A stretch of DNA of 64,000 bases, taken from NCBI GenBank assembly GCA_002989075.1, contig PSQN01000005.1:1377241-1441240 (forward strand), in the 5' to 3' direction. This stretch comes from Arthonia radiata. Lineage: Eukaryota > Ascomycota > Arthoniomycetes > Arthoniales > Arthoniaceae. The position numbers and the translations under genes are program-made. This document shows positions 47,082-59,300 of this stretch, one piece after another. Within the stretch, counting starts at the first letter, position 1, and every line of letters starts with the position of its first letter. The notes under the pieces were generated by a model. It was not told the DNA's origin, did not search any database, and worked only from the letters and a program-made list of their open reading frames with translations.

Positions 47082-50000
47082 CTACGACCGATTAATATTC
47101 TAGTCTTAATATCGTTAAATAGTGTCTTTATAGTTAGTTAGGTTTCGTTCTAGTTTCTATTAATTTTTGTGTTCGGAATATCCTTTCTATTTTATAAGGT
47201 ACTGTCGTTTGCCTCGGTATTGTCTATAAGCTCGAATCGTTTTAACCTTATACTCGGGTTCTTAATTGTTAGAAAGGATTTCTAAGTTAGATTGTTCTGT
47301 TTCTCGGAAGTAGGCTAGCTTTAATAGCGCTACGTAGAATATAGGATGTATTCTTATTGTCTTTAGGAGTTTAAGTTTAAATGTTACGGGTCTTAATTGC
47401 TGTAAGATTTTAAATAGTCTTGTTTTAATATAGTCGAGTTTTTTGCTTAGTCTGATAGTTTTTAAGTTTCTTATAAGCAAGTAAGCTCTTCCCTTCTCTT
47501 TTATACCTGTGTTTAGGGTCGTCCTTAACTTATTATACTATCTTTTCGTTTGTTCTGTAATAAACTCGCTGTTAGACTTTAACTGCTAATGTAAGTGTTT
47601 TATGTTCGTAGCTATTCGCGTAGCTAATTTGTTGTCTGTAGTAGTTTGTAGTTGTCTTCCCTGAAGAGGGTAATAACCGTATAAGGCGTAGAACAGAGTT
47701 GTCTTAATTGTATCGTTCTTTGTATCGTTGTACGCTGCTTGCGCTACTAGTAGTAACTATACCTAGTTGTTCTGCTGGTAGTTAATGTATACCCAGAGAT
47801 ACTGTTTTAGTGTTTAATTTGTTTGTTCTGTCTATTCGTCCGTTTATAAATAGAATAATGTTAATATTTTTTGTTTTGTCTCTAGCTATTGTATCAGAAA
47901 TGTCTAAAATTGTAAGACGAATTTCTAGTCTCTGTCTAAGACAATTCTTTGTGGTTGGCTATAGTTTGCTAAGATAATCTAAAGGAAGGTATATACTAAT
48001 TGTTCTGAGTTGCTCGCTTCCTTGTAAGGTACGAAGTACGCGTACTTTGTTAGTTTGTCGCATATAACTAAGATAGCGTTGTAAGCTACCCCTATAAGTA
48101 GATCCTTGGAGGTTGGTAACTTAGTAACAAAGTTTAGTAAGACTGTATACTATAGTCTCTTAGGTATTTCTAGTAGTTGTAGTTTACTATATAATAAATG
48201 CCTCGGGTGCTTAGTTCTTACGTATATATTGTATTCTTAAATATAATTCTCGACGTAGTGTCGGATTTTTGGGATATAGTAGGTTCTTATAATCTTTTCT
48301 ATAGTATTGTCAATACCTTTATGTCCTTTAGTTAGGTTATCGTAGAAGTTACTAATAATGTTTTAGATTAGATTCCTTAGAACGTAGATTTTACCTTAGA
48401 ATTTGTAATATTTCTTGTTGTTCTTAGTTAATTCTAAGTGTCGTTTCTTGTTTTCTTAGTAGGTCTTAGGGTCGTTTAGGATGTTTGGGATTCAGCTGTC
48501 TGGTTTAATAACAAACTCGGTTGTTATAGCCAATTGATTGTATCTAATCTCGTTATTGTGTTCTCGGAATATTGTATGCTCAACGTGTTCCTTATTATTG
48601 AGGTAATCTAGTCGTCGGCTTAGAGCGTCGGCTCTATCGTTCTTAGAACCCTTCTTGTAGATAATAATAAAGTTGTATAAAGCTATAGTTTTTAACTATC
48701 TAACTTGTCTGCGGTTAAGTTTCTTTGTTGTTATAAAATAAGTTAGATTTTTATAGTCTATATATATTATAATCGTATAGTTTGCTCCTTCTAGGTAAGC
48801 CCGCTATATTTTAAATGCTGCTATAATAGCTAAAAGCTCTTTATTGTAAATATCGTAGTTCTATTCTGTAGGTAACATTTTTCTTAAGTAAAAAGCTACT
48901 GGTCTTAGCTTTTCTTCTTTATTGTTTTAACTTATACATACTTTAATTGTATAGTCTAACGCGTCTATTTCTATGATAATCGGTAGGTTAGGGTTAAATA
49001 TTGCTAGTACGGGCCCAATCTTAAAGGCTTCTTTAAGTTCTTTAAATACTAATTGTTCTTTCTACGTCTAGAAGAATCCTATCAATTACTTTATCTATTG
49101 AGACAGCGGTGCTATAATTCGACTAAAGTTAAATATCTATTACCTATAATAGTTAGTAAAACTAAGAAACTATTGTAACTATTTTATATTCTTTAATATA
49201 GGCTAGATTAGAACAGATTAAATCTTTGAATCTTCTATTTAAAGACCGTGCTCGGTAATTATAAATCTAAGAAATTCGACGGATTGTTGGTAAAACTAGA
49301 TTTTCTCGATATTAATTTGTAAATCGATACGCGTTAATCTTTCTAATACCTTCTTAATATATTTCTTATATTCTTCTAGTATACGGCTATATACTAGGAT
49401 ATTGTTTAGATAAGCAGTTATAAATATGTTTAGGTAATTACTAAGTATATTGTTAATTAGTTTCTAAAATAATGCTGGTACGTTTATTAGCTCAAAACGT
49501 ATAATACAATACTTAAAAAGTCTGTGTCTAGTATAGAAGGCCGTTTTCTATTCTTTGTCTTTCTTTATACGGATTAGGTTATATGCCCCTCGTAGATTAA
49601 ACTTAGTAAACTATTGCGTGTTATATAATCGATTTATTATTTCGTTAATATATAGTAAAGGGTATCGGTTTTTAATAGTTACTCTGTTTAATTGTCTATA
49701 ATTTATATAGAATCGTAGTTTACTATTCTTCTTTGGTACAAAGAGTATTAGGTATCTGGCTAGTAATATTAATTTTTAGATAAATTTCTTCTTAAGATTT
49801 TTATTAAGATAGTCGCAGAGTACTTAATTTTTTACTTCTAATAGAAAGTATATTAGACCGAATATTAGCGTTTTACCTTCTTGTAAAGGTATTGTGTAAT
49901 CCTACGGTTTATGTTCTAGGAGAGCTAAGTCCGGCTTAGCTTCTTTAAATAGGTGTTAGAATTAATTATATTCTTCAGGTATCTTAGTAATTAACTAAGT

Positions 50001-51410
50001 ACTTGTCGTTGTATAGAATCGTTGATATATAGTTGTCTCTTGTTTATACTTGCGCGTAGTTAGCTATAAACGAGATACTGCGTTAGACTTCTCTTGTAGA
50101 ATGTCTAAATATTAGAGTATAGTAGTACTAACCCGCGTAAGTTCCTTATTGCGCTCCTTATCCTTACTACTAAAAATAGCTTGTAGGGTATCTATTTCGT
50201 AGAACGACTCTTATTTAAAGTACTTGTATTTAGTAAAGAAGAGTTTCTTAGTTCTCTAATCTACTTCTAGGTTATATTGTTACAACTAAGGTATACTTAG
50301 TATAGCGCAGTGCTAGTCAATATCTACGATATTATAAGTAATTTCTTCTTAATAGTTTCTAATTGTTATACCTATTAGCGAAGTCTCGTAGTCGACTCTT
50401 TTCTCTGTCCCTTGAAATTTAGACAGTATGTAGGGTAATTTCTTCTTTTGTGTTCGTATCTGATACTCTCTAACACAGCGTATTAAGATAAAGTTGCCTG
50501 TTGCGCCTAAATCAATTATAATTTTAATGTTTCTATAGTTTATTGTTGTCTAAGTGTGTAAATATGTTCTATAGGCAGCCAAGCTCGCGCAAAGCTAGAC
50601 TTTTAGAGGGTCTAACCGTTAGACGGGCCGGTACTACTGCCCTTAAAGTAGTCGGTTTAGTCTTTTCTCTGTTAATTGTATACGTTCTAGAGTATTTTAG
50701 ATACTAAAACTTATTATCGGTTAATTTGCTATAAAAATTCCTATATAAGGTATCCTAGTACTACCTTTATTATAACGTCTAGTTTGTTGTTTACGATCTC
50801 TACTTTAATTATATAACTATCGCTAATTAAAACTTATTGTGTCTATAAGTTATATATTATTAGTTAAAGATATTAGTACTAACTATATAATTCTAGATCT
50901 CTAATAAGGTAGTCTACTAGTTGTTGTAGACGTAAGTAAATGTATCTCAGAATATCGTTAATATCTTTATTAGCGCTTAACGTTCTATCGTAGAAGGCTA
51001 ATTAACAAAGTCTCTATATTATTCTTTCCTAACAAATTAGGGTTTACTCTTTCTAATTAGTATCGTCCTCGAGCAAGGATTCTGTACTATTAGAATCTAT
51101 ATTTTTGTCTTTAAGTCGTTATCTTACCTATAACGCATCGTAGCTACTATCTTGCTTAGCTTCTACGGTCTGTTCTTTCTTAAATTCCCCTTAAGTCTCT
51201 AGATAAGGTAACCTAGGTCGTTCTTAGGTAAGGCCTAGTTCTTATATCAAACCTTGTTTTAGAGATATCGGTTTCTTTAGCTACCATCTTAACCCTAGTT
51301 TGTTAGATTCGTGGATCGTACAATCGTTATTGTAGCACGTAGTTTAGAATAGTGTTTCGTATAATGCAACGGTATCTTATATCTACTGCCTTAGAATAGT
51401 GCGGTTAATG
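47082..51410 (-). pseudogene. E4 pol remnant
   Basis: RIPed protease, reverse transcriptase (YLNNILVYS near 49390-49425), RNase H, integrase (stop-free C-terminal stretch at 47262-47480: LLIRNLKTIRLSKKLDY...IRIHPIFYVALL) and chromodomain (ending ~47090). Colinear with E5 pol. The last codon is a TAG at 47082-47084. Confidence 0.83.
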
Positions 51411-51415
51411 TTGTT

Positions 51416-52684
51416 TTAGTTCTATAGATTTTGTTGTTCTTATTTTATTTGTCGTTTCTTTGTTTCTTTCTATAACTCGATGTCTGTATCCCAGTTTTTA
51501 TACAAGTTAAATAAGTTTTACTCATTGTGCTTCTTGTTAGACAAGACCTAATAAGTATTTTTCTAGTTATAGAAGGCGTTCTAGTAGATATCCTTCTACT
51601 CTTTTATTAATCTAGTAACGTACTTATACTAGTTCTAGATAGTCTTTCGTAAGAGACCTAATTCTTAGAGAAGACAACCCTTGGTCGGATTCTTCTGCCA
51701 GCGGTCGAAGAAGGTTGCTAATAGTTCTATTGCTCTATTGCGACCGTTGTTCTCTTTTGTCTAGATAGTTATATTAAACTATTGTCGTAGGAGACAGAGT
51801 TTCTAAGATCGATTGTTGTGTTCGTTTCTGCCGGTACTATTAAACTGTTGTTTCTTAAAACGGTATTCTTTAACTTAATGCTCTAGTTTTCCGTAATATA
51901 AGCATAGCTTGTTCTTTATTCTATATTCTCTTTTCTGGTTGTTTAGTTTTCCTCGAGACTTTATAAAATCTAACTCTATTGGATCGCCTCGGTCTTATCG
52001 TAAGTTTGCTCGATTCTTTGTTCTATAGAACCTATTAGTAGGATTACCCTTCTTCTTTATTTATCTTTTAAAGTTGCTGTCGTCAATCTCCTTCGCTCGT
52101 TGTATAAAGCTGTCGAGGTCGTTAAACTTCTCTCTACGAATATAGATTATTTTCTTAATATAATTCTTAAGTTCTTTATAAAAGGTCTCAATAAGGGGTT
52201 TCTTGTTCTATTCTATTTAATTAGCGTACTATATAAATTCGGCGGCGTACCTGCTTGCTAGTTCTATCTGCTTAAGGTTTCTAAGCTTTCTAATAGCAAC
52301 GCGTTCAGCGTCGGTCTATTTAAAGATTTTACGAAGCTTTCTCTAAAAGAAGGCGAAGCTAACGAAGAACTTATCGGTATCCTCGCGCCTACTCTTTATT
52401 AGAGTAAACAAGAAGTCGTCGAGGTAGTACTCGACCTACTTATAGGCATCTCTATTTATACAAGAGGTAGCGAATAGAATTATAGTAGTATCGTTCGGAA
52501 ACTAGTCTTTATAAGTTCTAAAGTATACGGCTAGGCGTATTAAGAATAAAGTAACTTTAGAACGTTTACTTAAGAAGCTTTTTTCTATTTTAGTGTTAAC
52601 GTCCGATATCTTACTTGTGTTGGCTATTCTATTGGTTAACCTGTCCGCTGCGTCGTAGCTGTTAGGTACCGAAGTAGTAAACAT
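51416..52684 (-). pseudogene. E4 gag remnant with intact N-terminus
   Basis: ATG at 52684 followed by 60 stop-free codons (MFTTSVPNSYDAADRLTNR...FLIRLAVYFRTYKD) and then TAG at a former Trp. The zinc knuckle region at ~51880-51920 reads CLYYGK..., with one Cys lost to Tyr. This copy fixes the gag start for the family. Confidence 0.8.
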
Positions 52685-52726
52685 AATTAATCTGCTTTCT
52701 CTACTTTTATAGCGAGTCTATTAAAG

Positions 52727-53176
52727 TATAACGCTAGTCGCTAAAAGAACTAAACTAAGGCTTACTTATCTTGTGTACTTATTGACCTTAATAGTAGGTA
52801 TCTTGTGTGCTAGAGACTAAAAGGTAGGAGAGGCGAGACAAATTATAGAAGGTAAGAGGGGCTTAACTAAAGTAGATAGAAAGTAAAGTACGTTACTTAA
52901 ATATAGTTAAGAAACTTATATTTAAATATTAAGTTAATAGACTAAAGTCTATCCTAAGGTCGGCTATTAGTTTAGCTATATAGTTTAAGATATAAAAGTA
53001 TATTTTTCTGTGTTTAACGGTCTTAATACTTCTTTTGTCGCGTAGTCGAGATTTTATTGCGATATAGCGACGTTGCCGACATCGCTATATTAGAGTCGTT
53101 AGGTATACTGTATGATGCTTTAACGAGGCTGGCTGCGCTCAGCCCTGTACTAGCCTAATATAGTAAGATCGTAACA
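52727..53176 (-). repeat. E4 5' LTR
   Basis: 450 bp, tataacgct...gtaaca on the plus strand. Immediately to the left, on the minus strand, lies the primer-binding region ctttaatagact. Confidence 0.92.
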
Positions 53177-53900
53177 AATTAACAACAGCCCTTAAAGTTA
53201 ATAAAGAACAATTTTATATTTTAACAGCGGCTTTTTAAGGCTAATCCTTAGGAATATCGGGTCTAGAATAGCCTCTGCGTACGTATAGGTATGCTAGGCT
53301 ACTTTAACGAAAAGCTTTATTAAGTGCAGTGTAATTTAATGTGTTTTTATTGCAATTTTCGGCTACTTAAGCTTCTAAAAGTATACAATATGTAGTACCG
53401 TAATGTATCTACCAACATACAAGCTTAATTTATTGAATAGCTTAAGGTTTAACGGCAGACGGTTCTTATCCGGCTGCAGAGGTCTGTATTTAACTTCGTT
53501 AAAGGTCTATATAACGAGCTAATGCTTCTTAAAAAGCAGATATATAGCTTAGTATTATTAATCTATACTATTGCTAAAGGTTAGTTTAACGGCTAGATGT
53601 AGGCGGTTAAGTACGATAATAAAGTCTCTGCTATTATAAAATATATTCTCGCTTAGAGATTATATTAACTACTATTAACGTCTGCTATTTAACCTACTTA
53701 GGTATCTTAACTCCTATTAACCCTAGTACAGCCTATTCTATGCGAGCTACAATCTTTATCGCTAAACATACGAGCAAACAACGAGGTCTAGATTAAGCAG
53801 AGAACGTTAGTACGCTCTATATTTAAGAAATTAAGTAGCAAACGCTTATTAAAATAATAAAGGCGCTGCTAATTGATGCTAGCTATAATTATTGTTGAAG
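53177..53900 (+). pseudogene. RecQ-like helicase, C-terminal part after E4
   Basis: Skipping E4 and one 5-mer copy, the frame of the 44481 helicase continues. It encodes a RecQ zinc-binding-like block: C-VRIGMLGYFNEKLY-x3-C-x3-C-x2-C at ~53276-53353 (canonical RecQ: CRR...YFGE...C-x2-C-x2-C), then a helical stretch (FVKGLYNELMLLKKQIYSLVLLI, KYDNKVSAIIKYILA) to ~53650. The 3' limit is uncertain because natural and RIP-made stops cannot be told apart. The continuity of frame and domain order shows that E4 split one gene. Confidence 0.7.
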
Positions 53901-54569
53901 CTTTAACTCTATACAGCTGCCTTATAGGTACTATAACTTAATTAAGTAGACGCTAATAAGGTAGTATATAGCGTATCTACTTAGCCGTATAGCTACTTAT
54001 ACTTAAACGTTTTCTACCCTTGCTTGTCTTTCTTTTAACATTCTTTTTTACTATCTTAATCTTTTTTTAACCTTTGAACTCCTCTTTTAATCTCTATAAA
54101 CCTTCTTTAATATTAACATTAACGTTAATATAGCTATACAAGTATAGCCGTTCGCCGATTGTACTGCTTAAGACGCTTTTTATAAGTTTGCTACACGTTA
54201 AAACTCAGAAACTTAATATTGAGCTAACACTATACAGTTAATATAGACGTTCTATAGACTATAGCTCGTGTTTATAGAATCTATATCTATATTTAAGACA
54301 ACAACGGCCCGTATTTTAGTATCTCTAGTTGCATTGCTTAGGCTATTTAATAGCGCGTCCTTACTCTTTCTACCGTTAACAACGACGTTCGACTCTAGAT
54401 TAACGTTAGTATAGCTCCTTCTGTCCGTTTTAACTTAAACAACTATATATTTAAGTCTTTTATAATTTAAGCTGCTAACGAATTTATTATCTGTATATAT
54501 ATTCGCTACCAACAGAATCTAGATAAGTTTATAACAGAAAGAATCGCTCTTATTTACCGACAGTACTAC
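53901..54569 (+). other. Unclassified RIPed DNA between helicase remnant and E5
   Basis: Long plus-strand frames broken only by TAG/TAA. The frame reaching the E5 insertion (AANEFIICIYIRYQQNLDKFITERIALIYRQYY) continues beyond E5 at 61918 with a Ser/Ala/Pro-rich segment. Not recognised. Confidence 0.45.
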
Positions 54570-55041
54570 TGTTACGGGCACCAGCCCCAGACGGCCTAGC
54601 GTGCACCCAAGCATCAACCACCGCCAGTTATCTCAGTCCTACCAGCATTATTCCCGACTAAGCCTACAAACCCGCCGTAGGCATTATCGAACAAGACGGC
54701 TTTGAGAGTCTACGTTCCCTACAAACCCGATATAGGCATTGTCAAAATTGACGGACATAGAGGAACTTCCCTATATACCTTAGATTATATAGCTAAACTA
54801 ATGGCCGACCTTAGAATAAACTTTAGTCTATTAACTTAATATCTAAATACGAGTTCCTTAACTATATTTAGGTAACGTACTTTACCTTCTGTCTACTTTA
54901 GTTAAGCCCCTCTCACCCTCTATAATCTGTCTCGCCTCTCCTGTCTTTTAGTCTCTAGCACACAAGACACCCACTACCAAGGTCAACAAGCACATAAGGT
55001 AAGTGAGCCTTAGTTCGGTCTTCCTAGCGACCGGCGTTACA
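54570..55041 (+). repeat. E5 5' LTR
   Basis: 472 bp. By hand alignment it differs from the 3' LTR at about 34 sites, all transitions, no gaps. The upstream part contains a ~36-bp direct repeat (starts 54664 and 54719, ctacaaacccg...taggcatt). The U3 part is unrelated to the 450-bp LTRs; the last ~290 bp are related. Confidence 0.95.
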
Positions 55042-55043
55042 CT

Positions 55044-55053
55044 TTAACAGACT
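55044..55053 (+). other. Candidate self-priming primer-binding site of E5
   Basis: ttaacagact, two bases after the 5' LTR, is the exact complement of agtctgttaa inside the LTR (61696-61705; RIPed by one base at 54825-54834). This is the arrangement of Tf1/sushi-type chromoviruses, whose mRNA 5' end primes itself. Confidence 0.6.
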
Positions 55054-55083
55054 CGCTACGAAAGTAGAGAAAGCAGATTAATT

Positions 55084-56352
55084 ATATCTACTACTTCGGC
55101 ACCCAACAGCCGCGACGCTGCGGACAGATTAGCCAACAGAATGGCCAGCACGAGTAAGATATCGGACGTTAACACTAAGATAAAAAAAAGTTTCTTAGAT
55201 AAACGTTCCGAAGTTACTTTATTCTTGATACGCCTAGCCGTGTACTTCAGAACTCACAAAGACTAGTTCCCGAACGATACTACTATAGTTCTATTCGCTA
55301 CCTCTTATATAGATAGAGATGCCTACAAGTAGGTCGAGTACTACCTCGACGATTTCTTGTTTACCTCGATAAAGAGCAGGTGCGAGGATACCGACGAGTT
55401 CTTCGCCAGCTTTGCCTTCTTTTAGAAGAAGCTTCGCGAAATCTTTAGATAGACCGACGCTGGACGCGTCGCTACTAGGAAGCTTAGGAACCTTAAGTAG
55501 ATAGGACTAGCAAGCAGGTACGCCGCCGAATTTATATAGTATGCTAATTAAACAGGATAGGACGAGAAACCCCTAATCGAGACCTTTTACGAAGGACTCA
55601 AGGATCATGTTAAGGAAATAATCTATATTCGTGGAGAAAAGTTTAATAATCTCGATAACTTTATACAACGAGCAAAGGAGATCGACGACAGCAACTTCGA
55701 AAGACAAATAGAAAAGAAGAGCAATCCCACTAACAGGTTCTATAGAACAAAGAATCGAGCAAACTTACGACAAGACCGAGGCGATCCAATAAAGTTAGAT
55801 TTTACAAAGCCTCGAGGGAAACTAAACAACCAAGAAAGAGAACACAGAATAAAGAACAAGCTATGCTTATATTGCGGAAAACCAGGGCATCAAGTTAAAG
55901 AATGCCGCTCCAAGAAATAACAGTTCAATAGTACCGGCAGAAACGGGCATAACAATCGATCTTAGAAACCCCGTCTCCCACGACAACAGTTCAATATAAC
56001 TATTCAGACACAGGAACACTACGGTCGCGATAAGGCAATAGAATTACTAACAGCCTTCTCCGACCGCTAGCACATAAACTCAACTAGGGACCGTCTACTT
56101 CAAGCGTTTGGACTCCCACCTAAGATCAACCAGAACTGGTGTAAGTACGTTACCGAACTAACCAAGGAGCAGAAGGACACCTACTGGGGTGCCTTCTGTA
56201 ATCAGGAAGACACTCGTTCAGTTACTTCCGATAAGAAGCACAACGAACTAAACTTGTTTAATTTACACAAAAACTGGGATACAGACAGTGAGTCATGGGA
56301 AGAAACAAAGGAACGACAAATAAAACAGAAACAACAAGACCCACAGGACTGA
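55084..56352 (+). pseudogene. E5 gag with CCHC zinc knuckle
   Basis: Starts at 55084 with ATA (ATG in E4), continues STTSAPNSRDAADRL..., and ends at TGA 56350-56352: 422 codons. The retrotransposon-gag region (EYYLDDFLFT...FYEGLKDHVKEII) is followed by an intact zinc knuckle CLYCGKPGHQVKEC at ~55864-55905. In-frame TAG/TAA replace conserved Trp/Gln (for example after RTHKD). Gag forms the particle and binds the RNA. Pol follows in another frame, so a frameshift or processing step was needed in the active ancestor. Confidence 0.85.
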
Positions 56353-59300
56353 AACAACATTAACCGCACTATTCCGAGGCATTAGGTATAGAGTACCGTT
56401 ACACTACACGATACACTATCCTAGACCGCGTGCTACAATAACAATTGCACGATCCACGAATCCGACAAACTAGGGTCAGGATGGTGGCCGAAGAAACCGA
56501 CATCTCTCAAACAAGGTTCGACACAAGAACTAGGCCTCACCCGAGGACGATTTAGGTTACCTTACCTAGAAACTCAAGGGGAATCTAAGGAAGAACAGAC
56601 CGTAGAAGCTAAGCAAGATAGCAGCTACGATGCGTTACAGGCAAGACAACGACTCGAAGACGAAAACATAGATTCTGATGGTACGGAATCCTCGCTCGAG
56701 GACGACACTAACTAGGAAGAACAAACCCCAATCCGTTGGGAAGGAATAATATAGAGACTTTGTTAGTTGGCCTTCTACGATAGGAAGTTGAGCGCTAATA
56801 GAGACATTAACAATATTCCGGGATACATTTACTCACACCTACGACGACTAGTAGACTACCTTATTAGGGGTCTAGAATTGCGCAGTTAGTACTAATATCT
56901 TCGACTAACAATGTACAACCTACAGACACGACGAGTTTTAACTAGCGATGGTTGCATAATTAAAGCAGGGATCGTAAACGATAAACTAGACGTTATAATA
57001 AAAGCAGTACTAGGATACCCTACACAGGAATTCTTACAACAAATTAACCGACAATAGGTTCCGGTACCCAAAATACTCCAGAACGTATACGATTAACAGG
57101 GAAAAGACTAGGCCGACTGCTTCGAGGGCAGCAGTACCGGCCCGTCTAACGGTTAGACCCTCTAGGAGTCTAGCTCTGCGCAAGCTCGGCTGCCTATAAA
57201 ACATACTTATATACTCGGGCAACAGTAAACCACAGAAATATTAAAGTTATAATCGATTTAGGCGCAACAGGCAACTTTATCTTAATACGCTGCGTTGAGG
57301 AGTGCCAGATACAAACACGAAAGAAGAAATTACCCTACGTACTGTCCGGATTTCAAGGGGCAGAGGGAAGAGTCGACTACAAGACTTCGCCAATAGGTAT
57401 AATAATTGGGGACTATTAAGAAGAAATTACTTATAATATCGTAGATATTAACTAGCACTACGCTGTGCTAGGTATACCTTAGTTGTAACAACATAACTTA
57501 GAAGTAAATTAGAAAACTAAGAAACTCCTCTTTACTAGGTGCAAGCACTCTAAGCAAGAGTCGTTCTGCGGAACAAATACCCTACAAGCTAATTTTAGTA
57601 GTAAGAATAAGGAGCGCGATAAGGAACTTACGCGGGTCAGCACCACTACACTCCGACATTCAGACATCCTACGAGAGGAGTCTAACGTAGTATCTCGTCT
57701 GTAGCCAACTACACGCAAGTATAAACAAGAGACGACTGCACGCTAACGATTCTATACGACGACAAGTACTCAGTTAATTACTAAGATACCCGAGGAATAC
57801 GATTAATTCTGACACCTGTTTAAAGAAGCTAAGCCGGACTCAGCTCTCCTAGAACACAAACCGTGGGATCACACAATACCTTTACAAGAAGGCAAAATGC
57901 CAATATTCGGTCTAATATACTCTCTATTAGAAGTAGAAAATTAAGCGCTTCGTAATTATTTTAACGAGAACCTTAAGAAAGGATTTATCCGGAAATTAAC
58001 ATTACTAGCCGGATACCCGATACTCTTTGTATCCAAGAAGAATAGTAAACTGCGACTCTACGTAGATTATAGACAACTGAACGGGGTAACTATTAAGAAT
58101 CGATACCCTTTACTACGTATCGACGAAATAACAGACCAATTGTATAACACGCAATAGTTTACTAAGTTTGACCTACGAGGAGCATACAACCTAATCCGTA
58201 TAAAGGAGGGCGAAGAATAGAAAACGGCCTTCCGCACCAGACACGGACTTTTTAAGTATTGCGTTATGCCCTTCGGGCTAACGAACGCTCCAGCATTATT
58301 TCAGGAACTAATTAACAACACACTCAGCGATTACCTAGACATATTTACAACTACTTATCTAAACGATATCCTAGTGTACAGCCGTACACTAGAAGAATAT
58401 AAGGAATATATTAAGAAGGTATTAGAAAGATTGGCGCGTACCGATTTACGAATCGATATCGAGAAAACTTAGTTTTACCAACAATCCGTCGAATTTCTTA
58501 GATTCATAATTACCGAGCACGGTCTTTAAATAGAAGATTCGAAGATCTAATCCGTCCTAACCTGGCCTATACCAAAGAATGTAAAACAATTACAACAGTT
58601 TCTTAGTTTTGCCAACTACTACAGGCGATAGATATCCAACTTTGGCCGAATTACAGCACCGCTGTCTTAACAGACGAAACAATCGATAGGATTCTCCTGG
58701 ACGCAAAAAGAACAATTAGCATTTAAAGAACTTAAAGAAGCTTTTAAGATTGGGCCTATACTAGCAATATTTGACCCCAACCTACCGATCATTATAGAAA
58801 CAGACGCGTCAGACTATGCAATTGGAGCATGTATAAGTTAAAACAACAAAGAAGGAAAGCTTAGACCAGTAGCTTTCTACTTAAGGAAAATGTTACCCAC
58901 AGAACAGAACTACGACATTTACGACAAAGAGCTTTTAGCCATTATAGCAGCATTCGAGACATAGCGAGCTTACCTAGAAGGAGCAAACTATACGATTATA
59001 GTATATATAGACCATAAAAACCTAACTTATTTCGCGACAACAAAGAAACTCAACCGCAGATAAGTTAGATGGTCAGAAACTATGGCTCTATACAACTTTA
59101 TTATCACCTACAAGAAGGGTTCCAAAAACGATAGGGCCGACGCTCTAAGCCGACGACCGGATTACCTTAATAACAAGGAACACGTCGAGCATGCAATATT
59201 CCGAGAACACAATAACGAGATTAGATACAATTAATTGGCTATAACAACCGAGTTTGTTATTGAACTAGACAGCCGAATCCCAGATATCCTGAACGACCCT

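Larger units (their letters stand above)
45887..53176 (-). mobile_element. E4: chromovirus of the E1 family inserted in the helicase gene
   Basis: Two 450-bp LTRs (45887-46336 and 52727-53176), coding strand minus, 7290 bp. The flanking 5-mers are TATTA (45882-45886) and AATTA (53177-53181): four of five match, so probably a target duplication with one later substitution. Less mutated than E1/E3: gag keeps its ATG and a 60-codon start, and the antisense gene keeps its ATG. Polypurine tract complement at 46337-46351. Confidence 0.9.
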
